A stretch of 64,000 bases of DNA from Bradyrhizobium sp. CB1015. GTDB taxonomy: Bacteria; Pseudomonadota; Alphaproteobacteria; Rhizobiales; Xanthobacteraceae. Below are positions 53,823 to 62,376 of the stretch, in pieces. Position 1 is the stretch's first letter; each line of letters starts with the position of its first letter. Both the position numbers and the translations under genes were made by a program. The notes beneath the pieces are model-generated. The model was not told the DNA's origin and did not search any database. It saw only the letters and a list, made by a program, of their open reading frames with translations. The stretch covers positions 6,200,001 to 6,264,000 of the forward strand of contig NZ_CP104174.1 in NCBI RefSeq assembly GCF_025200925.1, in the 5' to 3' direction.

Positions 53823-56132
53823 TTAGAGGCTGTGGCGGCGGTGGTGCTCGTTGATCGCGATCCACACCCGCTCCGGCGTTGCCGGCATGTCGATGTGGTC
53901 GATCTTGTATTCGCGCCAAAGCGCGTCGACGATGGCGTTCACGATGGCCGGGCAGGAGCCGATCGCGCCGGCCTCGCCCGCCCCCTTAACCCCCAGCGGA
54001 TTGGTCTTGCAGGGGATGTTGTGGGTCTCGAACACGAAGGACGGACCGTCCGCCGCGCGCGGCAGTGCATAGTCCATGTAGGTGGCGGTGATCAGCTGGC
54101 CGTCGGTCGGCCCATAGACCACCTGCTCCATCAGCGCCTGCCCTATACCCTGCATGGCGCCGCCATGCACCTGGCCGGCCAAGAGCAGCGGATTGAGCGT
54201 CTTGCCGAAATCGTCGACGATCACGTAGTTGACGATCTTGATGATGCCGGTCGCCGGATCGATCTCGACCTCCGCCAGGTGCGTGCCGTTCGGGTAGGTG
54301 CCGTCGGCGCTGGCGAAGGTCGCGCTGCCATTCAGCTTCGACGGATCAACGCCGGGCCGCTTGGTGAGATCGGCGAAGGAGATCGAGCGGTCGGTGCCGG
54401 AGATGCGGACCACGCCGTCGGTAATCTCGAGGTCACCGGCGCTCGCTTCCAGCGCCTGCGCTGCAAGCTCCTTCAGCTTCTTGCCCAACTCGCCCGCAGC
54501 GCGCTCCACGCAGACTCCGCCCGTGGGGATCGAGGCCGAGCCGCCGGTCCCGAGGCCCGTCGCGATTTCATCGGTATCGCCCTGGTGGATATGCACACGC
54601 TCGGGCGGCAGGCCGAACTGTTCTGCGACGATTTGCGCATAGGCCGTCTGGTGGCCCTGCCCGCTCGACTGTGTGCCGATCAGGACGGTGACGTCGCCGT
54701 TGGGATCGAGGCGGACATTGGCCGTCTCCTCGCCCATCACGCCGCAAATCTCGACATAGCTCGCAAGGCCGATGCCGCGGATAAGCCCCTGCTTCTTGGC
54801 CGCCTTGGCACGCTTGGGGAATTCTTTCCATTCCGCGATCTCCATCGCGCGCTTCAGATGCGCGGCGAAGTCGCCGGAATCGTAGACCTTGCCGGTCGCG
54901 GTCTTGTAGGGCAGCGCCTTCGGCGGGATGAAATTCTTGCGGCGGATGGCATCCGGCGTCATGTCGAGCTTTCGCGCGCAGGCATCGACGAGGCGCTCGA
55001 TGACATAGGCGGCTTCGGGCCGGCCCGCGCCGCGATAGGCATCGACAGGCACGCTGTGGGTGAAGATGGTGCGCACCCGGCAGTGGAAGGCCTGGATGTC
55101 GTAGAGGCCCGGCAGCATGCCGGCGCCGCCATGCGGGATGTAGGGCCCGAAGGTCGACAGATATGCGCCCATGTCGCCCATGAGGTCGCAATCCATGGCG
55201 AGGAACTTGCCGTCTTCACTCAGCGCCATCTTGGCGGTGGTGACGTTGTCGCGGCCCTGCGCATCGCCCATGAAATGCTCGGAGCGGTCGGCCGCCCATT
55301 TCACCGCCTTCTTCAGCTTGCGCGCGGCGACGGCCATCAGGGCATATTCCCGATACGGAAACAGCTTTGTGCCGAAGCCGCCGCCGACGTCGGGGCAGAT
55401 CACCCGCATCTTTTCGGTGGGGATGTTGAGCACGTTCTGGCACAGGATGTCGCGCAGGCGGTGGCTGCCCTGACTGCCGACCGTCAGCGTCAGATGGTCG
55501 CGCTTGGAATCGTATTCGCACACCGCCGCGCGCGTCTCCATGAAGCTTGCAACCACGCGCGGATTGACGATCGAGATTTCGGCGACCGCATGCGCTTTCG
55601 CAAAGGCCGCGTCCACCGCCGCCTTGTCGCCGATCGAGACGTCGAACAGCACGTTGCCGGGCTTGTCGGGCCAGACCTGCGGCGCGCCCTTCTTCACGGC
55701 ATTGACGACGCCGGTCACCGCCGGCAGCGGCGACCATTTGACCTCGATCGCCTCGATCGCGTCGCGGGCCTGGTCGATGGTCTCGGCGACCACGAAGGCG
55801 ACGGCATCGCCGACATGCCGCACCTCGTCCTTGGCGAGGATCGGGTAAGGCGGGCCGGTGAACGGATCGGTCTCGAGATTGAACAGGCAGGGCAGATTGC
55901 CAAGATCCTTCACCTCGTCCGCCGTCAGGATCAGCGCAACACCGGGCAGGCCGCGCGCCCGACTCGTATCGATGGTGTATTTGGCATGCGCATGCGGCGA
56001 GCGCAGCACCAGGCAGCGCAGCGCGGCCTGCGGCGCGTAATCGTCGGTATAGCGGCCCTTGCCGCGGATGAGCGCGTCATCCTCCTTGCGCAGCACGCTT
56101 TGGCCAACGCCGAACTTGATGGGAGCCGCCAT
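53823..56132 (-). CDS. Xanthine dehydrogenase-family molybdenum subunit, form II CoxL-like
   Basis: A 769-residue molybdopterin-binding large subunit: FGVGQSVLRKEDDALIRGKGRYTDD start, ICPDVGGGFGTK (247-256), the active-site loop AYRGAGR (365-371), which marks form II (not true CO-oxidising form I, AYxCSFR), TQSSGQGHQT, and KGAGEAGAIG with catalytic E720. It hydroxylates or oxidises an unknown aldehyde or heterocycle. The usual FAD (CoxM) and [2Fe-2S] (CoxS) subunit genes are absent on either side, so this is an orphan large subunit. Confidence 0.9.
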   Translation of the reverse strand: MAAPIKFGVGQSVLRKEDDALIRGKGRYTDDYAPQAALRCLVLRSPHAHAKYTIDTSRARGLPGVALILTADEVKDLGNLPCLFNLETDPFTGPPYPILAKDEVRHVGDAVAFVVAETIDQARDAIEAIEVKWSPLPAVTGVVNAVKKGAPQVWPDKPGNVLFDVSIGDKAAVDAAFAKAHAVAEISIVNPRVVASFMETRAAVCEYDSKRDHLTLTVGSQGSHRLRDILCQNVLNIPTEKMRVICPDVGGGFGTKLFPYREYALMAVAARKLKKAVKWAADRSEHFMGDAQGRDNVTTAKMALSEDGKFLAMDCDLMGDMGAYLSTFGPYIPHGGAGMLPGLYDIQAFHCRVRTIFTHSVPVDAYRGAGRPEAAYVIERLVDACARKLDMTPDAIRRKNFIPPKALPYKTATGKVYDSGDFAAHLKRAMEIAEWKEFPKRAKAAKKQGLIRGIGLASYVEICGVMGEETANVRLDPNGDVTVLIGTQSSGQGHQTAYAQIVAEQFGLPPERVHIHQGDTDEIATGLGTGGSASIPTGGVCVERAAGELGKKLKELAAQALEASAGDLEITDGVVRISGTDRSISFADLTKRPGVDPSKLNGSATFASADGTYPNGTHLAEVEIDPATGIIKIVNYVIVDDFGKTLNPLLLAGQVHGGAMQGIGQALMEQVVYGPTDGQLITATYMDYALPRAADGPSFVFETHNIPCKTNPLGVKGAGEAGAIGSCPAIVNAIVDALWREYKIDHIDMPATPERVWIAINEHHRRHSL

Positions 56133-56280
56133 TGTCTATCCCGTTCTCATGGTTGTTTTGCGGACCATATTGCCGTGGAAAAAGTGGCAAGGCAAACGGG
56201 TTTAGGCATGCGCATGGGTCGCGGGCGGGGAAAGCGCCGCGCCCCCGTCACCATGCCGTCCAGATTGCGCCGCGAAACAA

Positions 56281-56330
56281 GACCTCATCCTGAGCAGCCC
56301 GCCAAAAGCGGGCGTCTCGAAGGATCGGCC
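56281..56330. repeat. Dispersed repeat family H, copy 2
   Basis: CTCATCCTGAG left end, GCCCGCCAAAAGCGGGC hairpin, CTCGAAGGAT right end; relative of 39588-39650. Confidence 0.75.
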
Positions 56331-56356
56331 GCGAAGACGCCGCCCACCTTAAAAAG

Positions 56357-56631
56357 TTACATCCCACTGCGCCTCCATAGATCCATCGTCCGATCTCGCA
56401 GCCTTTCGATAGCGCGCTCAGGCGCGATGTGGTCGATCTCGCCACGCGTCAGGCCGATGTCCATCAGCTCCCTGTCGCTCAGGTCGTGCAGGGTGACTCG
56501 TGCCTCCGGCACTGCTCCCAAAACGCGCGCCAGTATCGCCCGAGCCGGCTCAAGGCGATGGAGAAGTCGAGGCGAAGCCGCGCGGCGTCGACCTCCGGCT
56601 CGCTTGTGCCGTTCGTCAATTGTGGTGGCAT
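56357..56631 (-). pseudogene. Frameshifted DUF1127 gene
   Basis: An ATG at 56631 opens a frame for MPPQLTNGTSEPEV and a helical stretch LSRLGRYWRAFWEQCRRHE that looks like a DUF1127 N terminus, but it stops after 51 codons. The typical DUF1127 C terminus (VTLHDLSDRELMDIGLTRGEIDHI) continues in another frame from about 56497 to 56357. Restoring one G, turning GAGTCACC into GAGGTCACC at 56495-56499, joins them into one ~91-residue protein reading HEVTLHDL. This may be a real inactivation, a slippage site or a sequencing error. Confidence 0.7.
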
Positions 56632-56673
56632 CGGACGCTCCTGCTGTTGTGCCGGCAGGGAGCGTGGCCAATG

Positions 56674-56703
56674 AAAAGGCCCCGTCCGATGCCGGCGGGG
56701 CCT
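56674..56703 (-). terminator. Rho-independent terminator on the minus strand
   Basis: AGGCCCC / GGGGCCT stem (56697-56703 with 56677-56683), then TTTTCATT on the minus strand. It lies just upstream of the DUF1127 remnant and after a tiny open frame, so it ends an unidentified short transcript from 56705-57000. Confidence 0.7.
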
Positions 56704-56730
56704 GGTGGAAAAGATGTCGTCGTCGAAATC

Positions 56731-56808
56731 CTAGCGCACGACTCCTCCCACCGCCCGGCCGAAGCGGGTGATGTGGTTGCAGGAGACTTTGCGCGACGAT
56801 TTGATCAT
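56731..56808 (-). CDS. Possible 25-residue peptide or small RNA upstream of a terminator
   Basis: MIKSSRKVSCNHITRFGRAVGGVVR is encoded just before a strong terminator on the same strand, with no other gene to terminate. The peptide is basic with a glycine-rich end. No good ribosome site is visible, so the transcript may be non-coding. Evidence is positional only. Confidence 0.25.
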   Translation of the reverse strand: MIKSSRKVSCNHITRFGRAVGGVVR

Positions 56809-57262
56809 GAGACGCCAGTAGCACGACAATTTCGCAAAATCAAGAGATGCATGGAGACTGATTGCATCCTCAAGGCGAACCCTCACGCCGGCCAATTCGT
56901 CTTTCAAGCTGACGCGACGAAGGGGGTTGCCCCAACCGCGCACAACGGACCAGCCCCGCGAAGAGCGCTTGAGGCGCGCGATCGTTCAGAGCGGCGGCTG
57001 AACGAGAGGCGACAGTCGGATGACCCTTGAAATGGGCTCCGACCATTATGTAGGCAGCTCTGTCCTGTACCTGACGTTCGGCGCCGCGCACAACGGCGGG
57101 TACGACAGCTTGTTGGGTTCAATTCGCTGCTTCCGCGACGCATGGTGAGCTAACGCGCTTCCGAGCATTTCGGCGGCTTGCCACTTTCTGGAGGGCTTGT
57201 CGCACGGCTCCCGTTCGGCCACACTCGTCGCATTTCAAGTAGTTGTTTGGAAGGGTGACCTC
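56809..57262. other. Gene-poor stretch
   Basis: Several short open frames on both strands but none protein-like. A 13-bp direct repeat CCGCGCACAACGG occurs at 56937-56949 and 57084-57096. No terminator or recognised promoter. Confidence 0.4.
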
Positions 57263-57412
57263 ATGCCCGAAGCATTGGAAAGCCTGTTGTGGTGTGCCGC
57301 GCTCGCGACGTGGCTGATGCTCTTCTCCAGGATCCTAGGTGAACACCTGAAGCCGCTCTCGAAACACCTCGGCCATCTGATCGCGGTTGCTTTCAGGCTC
57401 AGGACGAAGTGA
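57263..57412 (+). CDS. Possible small membrane-associated protein
   Basis: A 49-residue frame with a hydrophobic segment (LLWCAALATWLMLFSRIL) and basic C terminus (AFRLRTK); AAGGGTGA lies 8-15 bp upstream of the ATG. Unrecognised and short, so only a candidate. Confidence 0.35.
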   Translation: MPEALESLLWCAALATWLMLFSRILGEHLKPLSKHLGHLIAVAFRLRTK

Positions 57413-57552
57413 CGCAAAACGGCCTCGGCGCGGCTTGGCAGCTGTCAAACTGGCAGAACTGCTCGTTGTTGCTGGCGTGAAGAGAACGGACCATGCGCGC
57501 GCATCGTGCGGCCGCACTGTGTCGTGACTCAGCGGGTGCGGTGACGCTGCGT

Positions 57553-57654
57553 AAGCATGATCCGGAAAAGTGCGAAGCGGTTTTCCGGAAAGATCATGCG
57601 TGAACAACAACCTAAAGCGCGATGATGATTCATCCCAATCTCATCGCGCTTTAG
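57553..57654. repeat. Dispersed repeat family B, copy 2
   Basis: The same two-hairpin composite as 25628-25737 (GCATGATCCGGAAAAG with TTTTCCGGAAAGATCATGC; AAAGCGCGATG with CATCGCGCTTTAG). The right edge contains the TAA stop codon of the DoxX gene. Confidence 0.88.
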
Positions 57655-58103
57655 CGTCCCACCCTCCGGTCGAGGGAGAACCGGCCTCCTCCGGTGACCA
57701 GGATCAACAGAGCGCCTCCCATGATCGAGATGTTCTTCAAGAAGTTATTGTACTGGCCAATCTGTTGCGGACCGGCGGGATACTCCCAGTAACGATGTGC
57801 AATTGCAGTGGCCGACAATACGAATAGAAACGTCAAAATTGCGCAGTAGCGCGTGCCGATGCCGAGTATCAAGCCAACCGATATCACGATTTCCAGCACG
57901 ACGTTGATCGTCGTGAACAGCTGGGGCACCGGGAGGTTCAGCGACCGAAAATAACTCACCGAGCCACTGAAGTTGGTGAGTGCTCCATAGGCGCTTCCAA
58001 CGAAGACCCATGCAAGCAGGACACGACCGATGAGGATGAGCAGGTCGGCGTTGCTGGTGGCGAACTCGTCGATCCGCGTGGACCAGGGTGAGCGGAATGG
58101 CAT
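57651..58103 (-). CDS. DoxX family membrane protein
   Basis: A 150-residue protein with four transmembrane helices: LLILIGRVLLAWVFVGSAYGAL, TTINVVLEIVISVGLILGI, YCAILTFLFVLSATAIAHRYW, and NISIMGGALLILVTGGGRFSLD. The GR-x-LLA opening and the final D/R motif are typical of DoxX/SURF4-like proteins, linked to quinone or thiol redox chemistry in some bacteria. Start 58103 is favoured; an in-frame ATG at 58157 would add 18 polar residues. Confidence 0.85.
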   Translation of the reverse strand: MPFRSPWSTRIDEFATSNADLLILIGRVLLAWVFVGSAYGALTNFSGSVSYFRSLNLPVPQLFTTINVVLEIVISVGLILGIGTRYCAILTFLFVLSATAIAHRYWEYPAGPQQIGQYNNFLKNISIMGGALLILVTGGGRFSLDRRVGR

Positions 58104-58239
58104 GGTAGCTGCCTCGTCTCGTGAGCAGGGCACCCGAATATCGGAAAATCGTATCACGATCGGCGGACCTTATGAAGGATTCCGGTCGCCGATGCCCGCC
58201 GTGTGAGGCAGCGATAGGTGGATAAATCTGGATGCGACC

Positions 58240-59769
58240 CTAGCCGCGCACCAGCGAGACCAGCCAGCTGCGGCCGAACAGCACGAGGATCGCGAGCGCG
58301 TAGACGATCGTGCCGCCGACGGCGAGCAGAGCCAGCGTCGCTTCGTCCCGGAAGGCGTGCACCGAGGCAAGAGCGGCCGGGCTGAAGCGCGCAATCAGCC
58401 AGAACGCGGCGGCGAGGATCAATCCGGTCAGCAGAAATTTGGCGAGCGACAACAGCCAGGCGCGGTCCAGCACGAGGAAGCCGCGCCGCACGGCGAAGAA
58501 CAGCACCAGCAGGAGATTGGTCCAAACGCCGACAGCAGTGGCCAGCGCGAGGCCAATCTGGGCCAGCGACCCCATCAAGGCAACCTTCAGCGCGACGTTG
58601 ACGGCGATGCCGGTCAACGACGCCCGCACCGGCGTCGCGGTGTCCTTGCGGGCATAGAAGGTCGCGACCGCGCTGCGGATCAGCACGAATGGGATCAGGC
58701 CGATCGCATAGGCCGCGAGCGTGGCGCCGGCGGCTGCGGCATCGGCCTTGGAGAACGCGCCGCGGGCGAACAGCGCGCGCATGATCGCGTCGGGCACGGT
58801 GACGAAGGCGGCGACGAACGGGATCGAGAACAGCAACGTGAAATCGAAGGCACGGCGCTGCGCCTTCATCGCGCCGTCATGGTCATTGGCCGTGATGCGC
58901 CGCGACATCTCCGGCAGCAGCACCGTGCCGATGGCGATGCCGATGACGCCGATCGGCAGCTGGTTGAGCCGGTCGGCATAATAGAGCGCCGACAGCGCGC
59001 CCGCAGGCAGGAAGGTCGCGATGATGGTGTCGGCGAACAGCGCGACCTGCGTGCCCATCGAGCCCAGCGTCGCAGGTCCCAATGCCTTGAAGAAGCCGCG
59101 GACGTCTTCGTCGAGCTTGAGCGGCGCAAAGCGCGGCAGGCCGCCATGGCGGGCGAGATCACCCGCGAGCAGGAAATATTGCAGGAAGCCGGAGATGAGC
59201 ACGCCCCAGGCCGCGGCATGGCCGGCGGTCGGAAACCAGACGGCAACTGCCAGCGTCATCATCATCGCGACGTTGAGGAAGATCGAGGCGGCCGCGGCGC
59301 TGGCAAAGCGCTGCATCACGTTGAGCATGCCGCCATAGAGCGTCACCAGCGTGATCAAGAGGAGATAGGGAAAGGTGATGCGGGTCAGCTCGATCGCGAG
59401 CTTGCGCTGCTCGGCTTCCTCGGAAAAGCCCGGCGCCAAAATGCTCATGGCCTGCGGCATGAACAGCCAGGCGGCGATCAGCAGCACCACCTGCGAGGCC
59501 AGGAGCAGCGTGAAGATGCGGTCGGCGAACAGGTGAGCCGCCGCCTCGCCCTTCTCGCCATGGACATGGGCATAGGCCGGCACCCAGGCGGCGTTGAAGG
59601 CGCCCTCGGCGAAGATCGCGCGGAAATGATTGGGCAGCCGCAGCGCCACGAAAAAGGCATCCGCCACCGGGCCGGCGCCGAGGATCGCCGCGAGCATGAT
59701 GTCGCGGGCAAATCCCGTCAGCCGCGACAGCAGCGTATAACCACCGACCGTGAAGATGCGTCCGAGCAT
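58240..59769 (-). CDS. murJ: Lipid II flippase MurJ
   Basis: A 509-residue MATE/MOP-fold protein with 14 transmembrane helices, translocating lipid II for peptidoglycan synthesis. Conserved blocks: RIFTVGGYTLLSRLTGFARDIMLA, GAGPVADAFFVALRLPNHFRAIFAEGAFNAAWVPAY with the essential arginines, and FYARKDTATPVRASL. It is essential in most bacteria. It lies alone between repeats; the growth-pole and Mla genes elsewhere in the window serve the same envelope. Confidence 0.96.
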   Translation of the reverse strand: MLGRIFTVGGYTLLSRLTGFARDIMLAAILGAGPVADAFFVALRLPNHFRAIFAEGAFNAAWVPAYAHVHGEKGEAAAHLFADRIFTLLLASQVVLLIAAWLFMPQAMSILAPGFSEEAEQRKLAIELTRITFPYLLLITLVTLYGGMLNVMQRFASAAAASIFLNVAMMMTLAVAVWFPTAGHAAAWGVLISGFLQYFLLAGDLARHGGLPRFAPLKLDEDVRGFFKALGPATLGSMGTQVALFADTIIATFLPAGALSALYYADRLNQLPIGVIGIAIGTVLLPEMSRRITANDHDGAMKAQRRAFDFTLLFSIPFVAAFVTVPDAIMRALFARGAFSKADAAAAGATLAAYAIGLIPFVLIRSAVATFYARKDTATPVRASLTGIAVNVALKVALMGSLAQIGLALATAVGVWTNLLLVLFFAVRRGFLVLDRAWLLSLAKFLLTGLILAAAFWLIARFSPAALASVHAFRDEATLALLAVGGTIVYALAILVLFGRSWLVSLVRG

Positions 59770-59829
59770 GCGTCTCTCATAAAGACTTATCGGACAGAGG
59801 TCGATTGCATCTTGCGATGCGCATCACTG

Positions 59830-59983
59830 CGCCCTCTCCCCTTGTGGGAGAGGGCAGCGGCGGCAGTAGACACAAACTCACTTGGGTGAGGGGTATCTCT
59901 CCGCGCATACCGGGCGGAGAGAGACCCCTCACCCGTCTCGCCGCTTTGCGGCGAGCCACCCTCTCCCGCAGGGGGAGAGGGGA
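59830..59983. repeat. Composite GC-rich palindromic repeat before the sugar cluster
   Basis: GCCCTCTCCC-cttgtg-GGAGAGGGC hairpin at 59830-59855, CACTTGGGTGAGG and CCCCTCACCCG mirrored words, and a final CCCTCTCCC-gcag-GGGGAGAGGG hairpin. It lies between murJ and the DegT aminotransferase gene; words are shared with 46258-46482. Confidence 0.8.
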
Positions 59984-59989
59984 AGAAAA

Positions 59990-61177
59990 TCAACCCGCCA
60001 GCGCGCCTTGCACGGCGGCGATGATTCGCTCCTGGTCGGCCTCGGTCAAATAAGCATGCATCGGCAGGCTGATGACATCCTGCGACAGGCTCTCGCAACC
60101 GGGCAGCCCACCTTCAGCGACCGGGAAATGCTTGTAGGCGGTCTGCTGGTGCATCGACTTGCCGTAATAGACTGCGGTCGGCACGCCCTGGGTCTTCAGC
60201 GCGGCGGCAAAGCCGTCGCGGTCGGTGCCTTTGGGCAGGCGGATGGTGTACTGCGCCCAGACCGAGGTGTTGCCGGGCGCAAGGCGCGGCACGGTGACGA
60301 CATTGGACAGCCCGCGCGCATAGCGCTCCGCGACCTTGTTGCGGGCGGCGATCTCGTCGTCAAAGATCTTCAGCTTCTCGATCAGGACCGCGGCCTGCAT
60401 GGTGTCGAGCCGGCCGGTGAGGCCGAGGCGGACATTGTCGTATTTGTCGACGCCCTGCCCGTGCACGCGGATGCTGCGCAAGGTGGCGGCGAGCTCGTCG
60501 TCATCGGTGAAGATCGCCCCGCCGTCGCCGAAGCAGCCGAGCGGCTTTGCCGGGAAGAAGCTGGTCGCGGTGGCGTGGCCGAAGGTGCCGAGCTTGCGGC
60601 CCTTGTAGCTCGCGCCAAAGCCTTGCGCGGCGTCGTCGAGCACGAACAGGCCCTCGGCCCTGGCGATCTCGGCGATGGCATCGTGATCGGCGGGCTGGCC
60701 GAACAAATCGACCGGTATCACCGCGACCGGCTTGAGGCCTGCCTTGCGGGCGGTGGCGATGCCGCGCTTGAGCGATTCCGGGCTCATGTTGAAGGTAGTC
60801 TCGTCAACGTCGACATAGACCGGCGTCGCGCCGGTCCGTGCCACCGGCGAGGCCGTCGCGATGAAGGTGAAGGACGGGCACAGCACGGCATCGTCGGGCC
60901 CGACATTCCTGGCCATCATCACCATCAGGATGGCGTCCGTGCCGCTGGCGCAGCCAATCACATGCTTGGCGCCAGCGTAGGCCGCAAGCTGCTTCTCGAG
61001 CTCGAAGACCTCGGGTCCGTTGACGAACTGGCAATGATCGAGCACGCGCTTGACGGCCGCATCGAGCGAGGCGCCGAGCCGGCGGCGCTGCGAGGCAACG
61101 TCGATGAAGGGAATGAGTTCGGAACGCAGATGCTGGTTCATGACCTGATTCTTGGCGGCTTCCTGAGTGGTCGACAT
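59990..61177 (-). CDS. DegT/DnrJ/EryC1 sugar aminotransferase
   Basis: A 395-residue PLP enzyme of nucleotide-sugar aminotransferases: CASGTDAILMVM near 76-87, PSFTFIATASPV, DDAAQGFGASYKGRK, and Schiff-base lysine K211 in TSFFPAKPLGCFGDGG. Closest flavour is WbpE-like (UDP-2-acetamido-3-ketoglucuronate 3-aminotransferase), which fits the adjacent Gfo/Idh oxidoreductase that would make the 3-keto sugar. Start at 61177 or 61141. It begins 10 bp after the oxidoreductase gene. Confidence 0.9.
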   Translation of the reverse strand: MSTTQEAAKNQVMNQHLRSELIPFIDVASQRRRLGASLDAAVKRVLDHCQFVNGPEVFELEKQLAAYAGAKHVIGCASGTDAILMVMMARNVGPDDAVLCPSFTFIATASPVARTGATPVYVDVDETTFNMSPESLKRGIATARKAGLKPVAVIPVDLFGQPADHDAIAEIARAEGLFVLDDAAQGFGASYKGRKLGTFGHATATSFFPAKPLGCFGDGGAIFTDDDELAATLRSIRVHGQGVDKYDNVRLGLTGRLDTMQAAVLIEKLKIFDDEIAARNKVAERYARGLSNVVTVPRLAPGNTSVWAQYTIRLPKGTDRDGFAAALKTQGVPTAVYYGKSMHQQTAYKHFPVAEGGLPGCESLSQDVISLPMHAYLTEADQERIIAAVQGALAG

Positions 61178-61187
61178 GGAGAAGAGA

Positions 61188-62192
61188 TCAGCCGGCGACG
61201 CGGCGGGGCGCCTTGCGCGCGGGTGATGTCGCCGCAGGACGCGAGGGCGTCTCCAGGCACTGCGTGGCGATCTCGAGGCTGGCAACGCCCTCGTCGCCGG
61301 TCACCGCCGGCGCCTCGCCGTGCCGCACGGCCTTGAGGAACGCGATCAGCTCGGCGCGGAGCGGCTCGTCATGGCCGACCGGCAGATGCCGCATCGAGTA
61401 GCTGCCGTCCGGCTTGAAGCCGAAGCATTCGGTGACCTGGCGCGTCAAGAGATCGCCCATCACGTATTTGCCGCGCGTTGCGACCGTGACGCTGCGCGCC
61501 TTGAACGGCGTCAGCCAGTTGGTGTTGATGTGGGCGAGCACGCCGTTCTCGGTGCGGAACTGCAGCAGCGCGATGTCCTCGCGCTCGGCGACCGCGCTCG
61601 ACAATTGCGGCTGCACCTCGACGATGTCGGATTCGGTGAACCAGCGGATCAAATCGATGTCGTGCACAGCAAGGTCGATGACGACGCCGACATTGGACAT
61701 GCGCGGCGGGAACGGGCCGACGCGGGTGATCGCGATGGAGAGAATGTCCTCGCCCGCGATCGCCTGCTTGACCGCAGCAACCGCCGGATTGAAGCGCTCG
61801 ACATGGCCGATCATCAGCGTGACGCCCGCCTTCTGCGCGGCGGCGACGATCTCGCGGCCCTCTTCCACCGTGGATGCGATCGGCTTCTCGACCAGCACGT
61901 GGATGTTCTTGGCGATGCAGGCGAGCGCGACCTCGTGATGCAGATGGGTCGGCGCTGCGATGGTGACGGCATCGACACCGGCGCTGAATAGCTGGTCGAG
62001 CGTCTCGAAGCTTTCGCAATTGGCGAGTTCGGTTGCCCGCGTGCGATGCGCCGGCGAGGGATCGACGACGCCGACGAGGCTGACGCCGGGCAGGCTGCTG
62101 AGCACGCGCGCATGGTTGCTGCCCATCACGCCGGCACCAATGACACCAACGCGCAAGCCGGCCTTTGCCGGTGCAGACCCTTTGGAACTCAT
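61188..62192 (-). CDS. Gfo/Idh/MocA-family sugar oxidoreductase
   Basis: A 334-residue NAD(P)-dependent oxidoreductase: GVIGAGVMGSNHARV, HVLVEKPIAST (EKP motif), HVERFNPAV, and VIDLAVHDIDLIRWF. With the downstream aminotransferase it resembles the WbpB/WbpE pair for 2,3-diamino-uronic acid sugars of O-antigens. Start 62192 is chosen because an in-frame ATG at 62249 adds a non-conserved leader. Confidence 0.9.
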   Translation of the reverse strand: MSSKGSAPAKAGLRVGVIGAGVMGSNHARVLSSLPGVSLVGVVDPSPAHRTRATELANCESFETLDQLFSAGVDAVTIAAPTHLHHEVALACIAKNIHVLVEKPIASTVEEGREIVAAAQKAGVTLMIGHVERFNPAVAAVKQAIAGEDILSIAITRVGPFPPRMSNVGVVIDLAVHDIDLIRWFTESDIVEVQPQLSSAVAEREDIALLQFRTENGVLAHINTNWLTPFKARSVTVATRGKYVMGDLLTRQVTECFGFKPDGSYSMRHLPVGHDEPLRAELIAFLKAVRHGEAPAVTGDEGVASLEIATQCLETPSRPAATSPARKAPRRVAG

Positions 62193-62309
62193 CTGAGCAA
62201 ACCCCGATTCAACGCAAATCCCCCGGCGCGCTTCTAGCACGGACGCCACATTTGTGGCGAATGCCGCGCTAGCGGTCCGGACACGATTTGATTCAAAAAG
62301 TTACACGTT

Positions 62310-62353
62310 CCCCGGGCCTTAGGCCGAAAAGGATACCGCTTCTCGGCCCGGGG
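62310..62353. repeat. 9-bp inverted repeat in the promoter gap
   Basis: CCCCGGGCC / GGCCCGGGG separated by 26 bp between manC and the oxidoreductase gene. There is no T-tract on either side, so it is not a standard terminator; an operator or a weak transcript end is possible. Confidence 0.45.
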
Positions 62354-62376
62354 GCGCGTGATTCGGAGCTTGCTGG

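Noticed and set aside
53832..56771. 979-codon plus-strand open frame opposite the CoxL-like gene
   Set aside because: No recognisable motifs and biased composition; the minus strand carries a full molybdenum-enzyme sequence.
56937..57096. 13-bp direct repeat CCGCGCACAACGG suggesting a target-site duplication
   Set aside because: There are no inverted repeats or transposase remnants between the copies, and the words are GC-rich enough to recur by chance.
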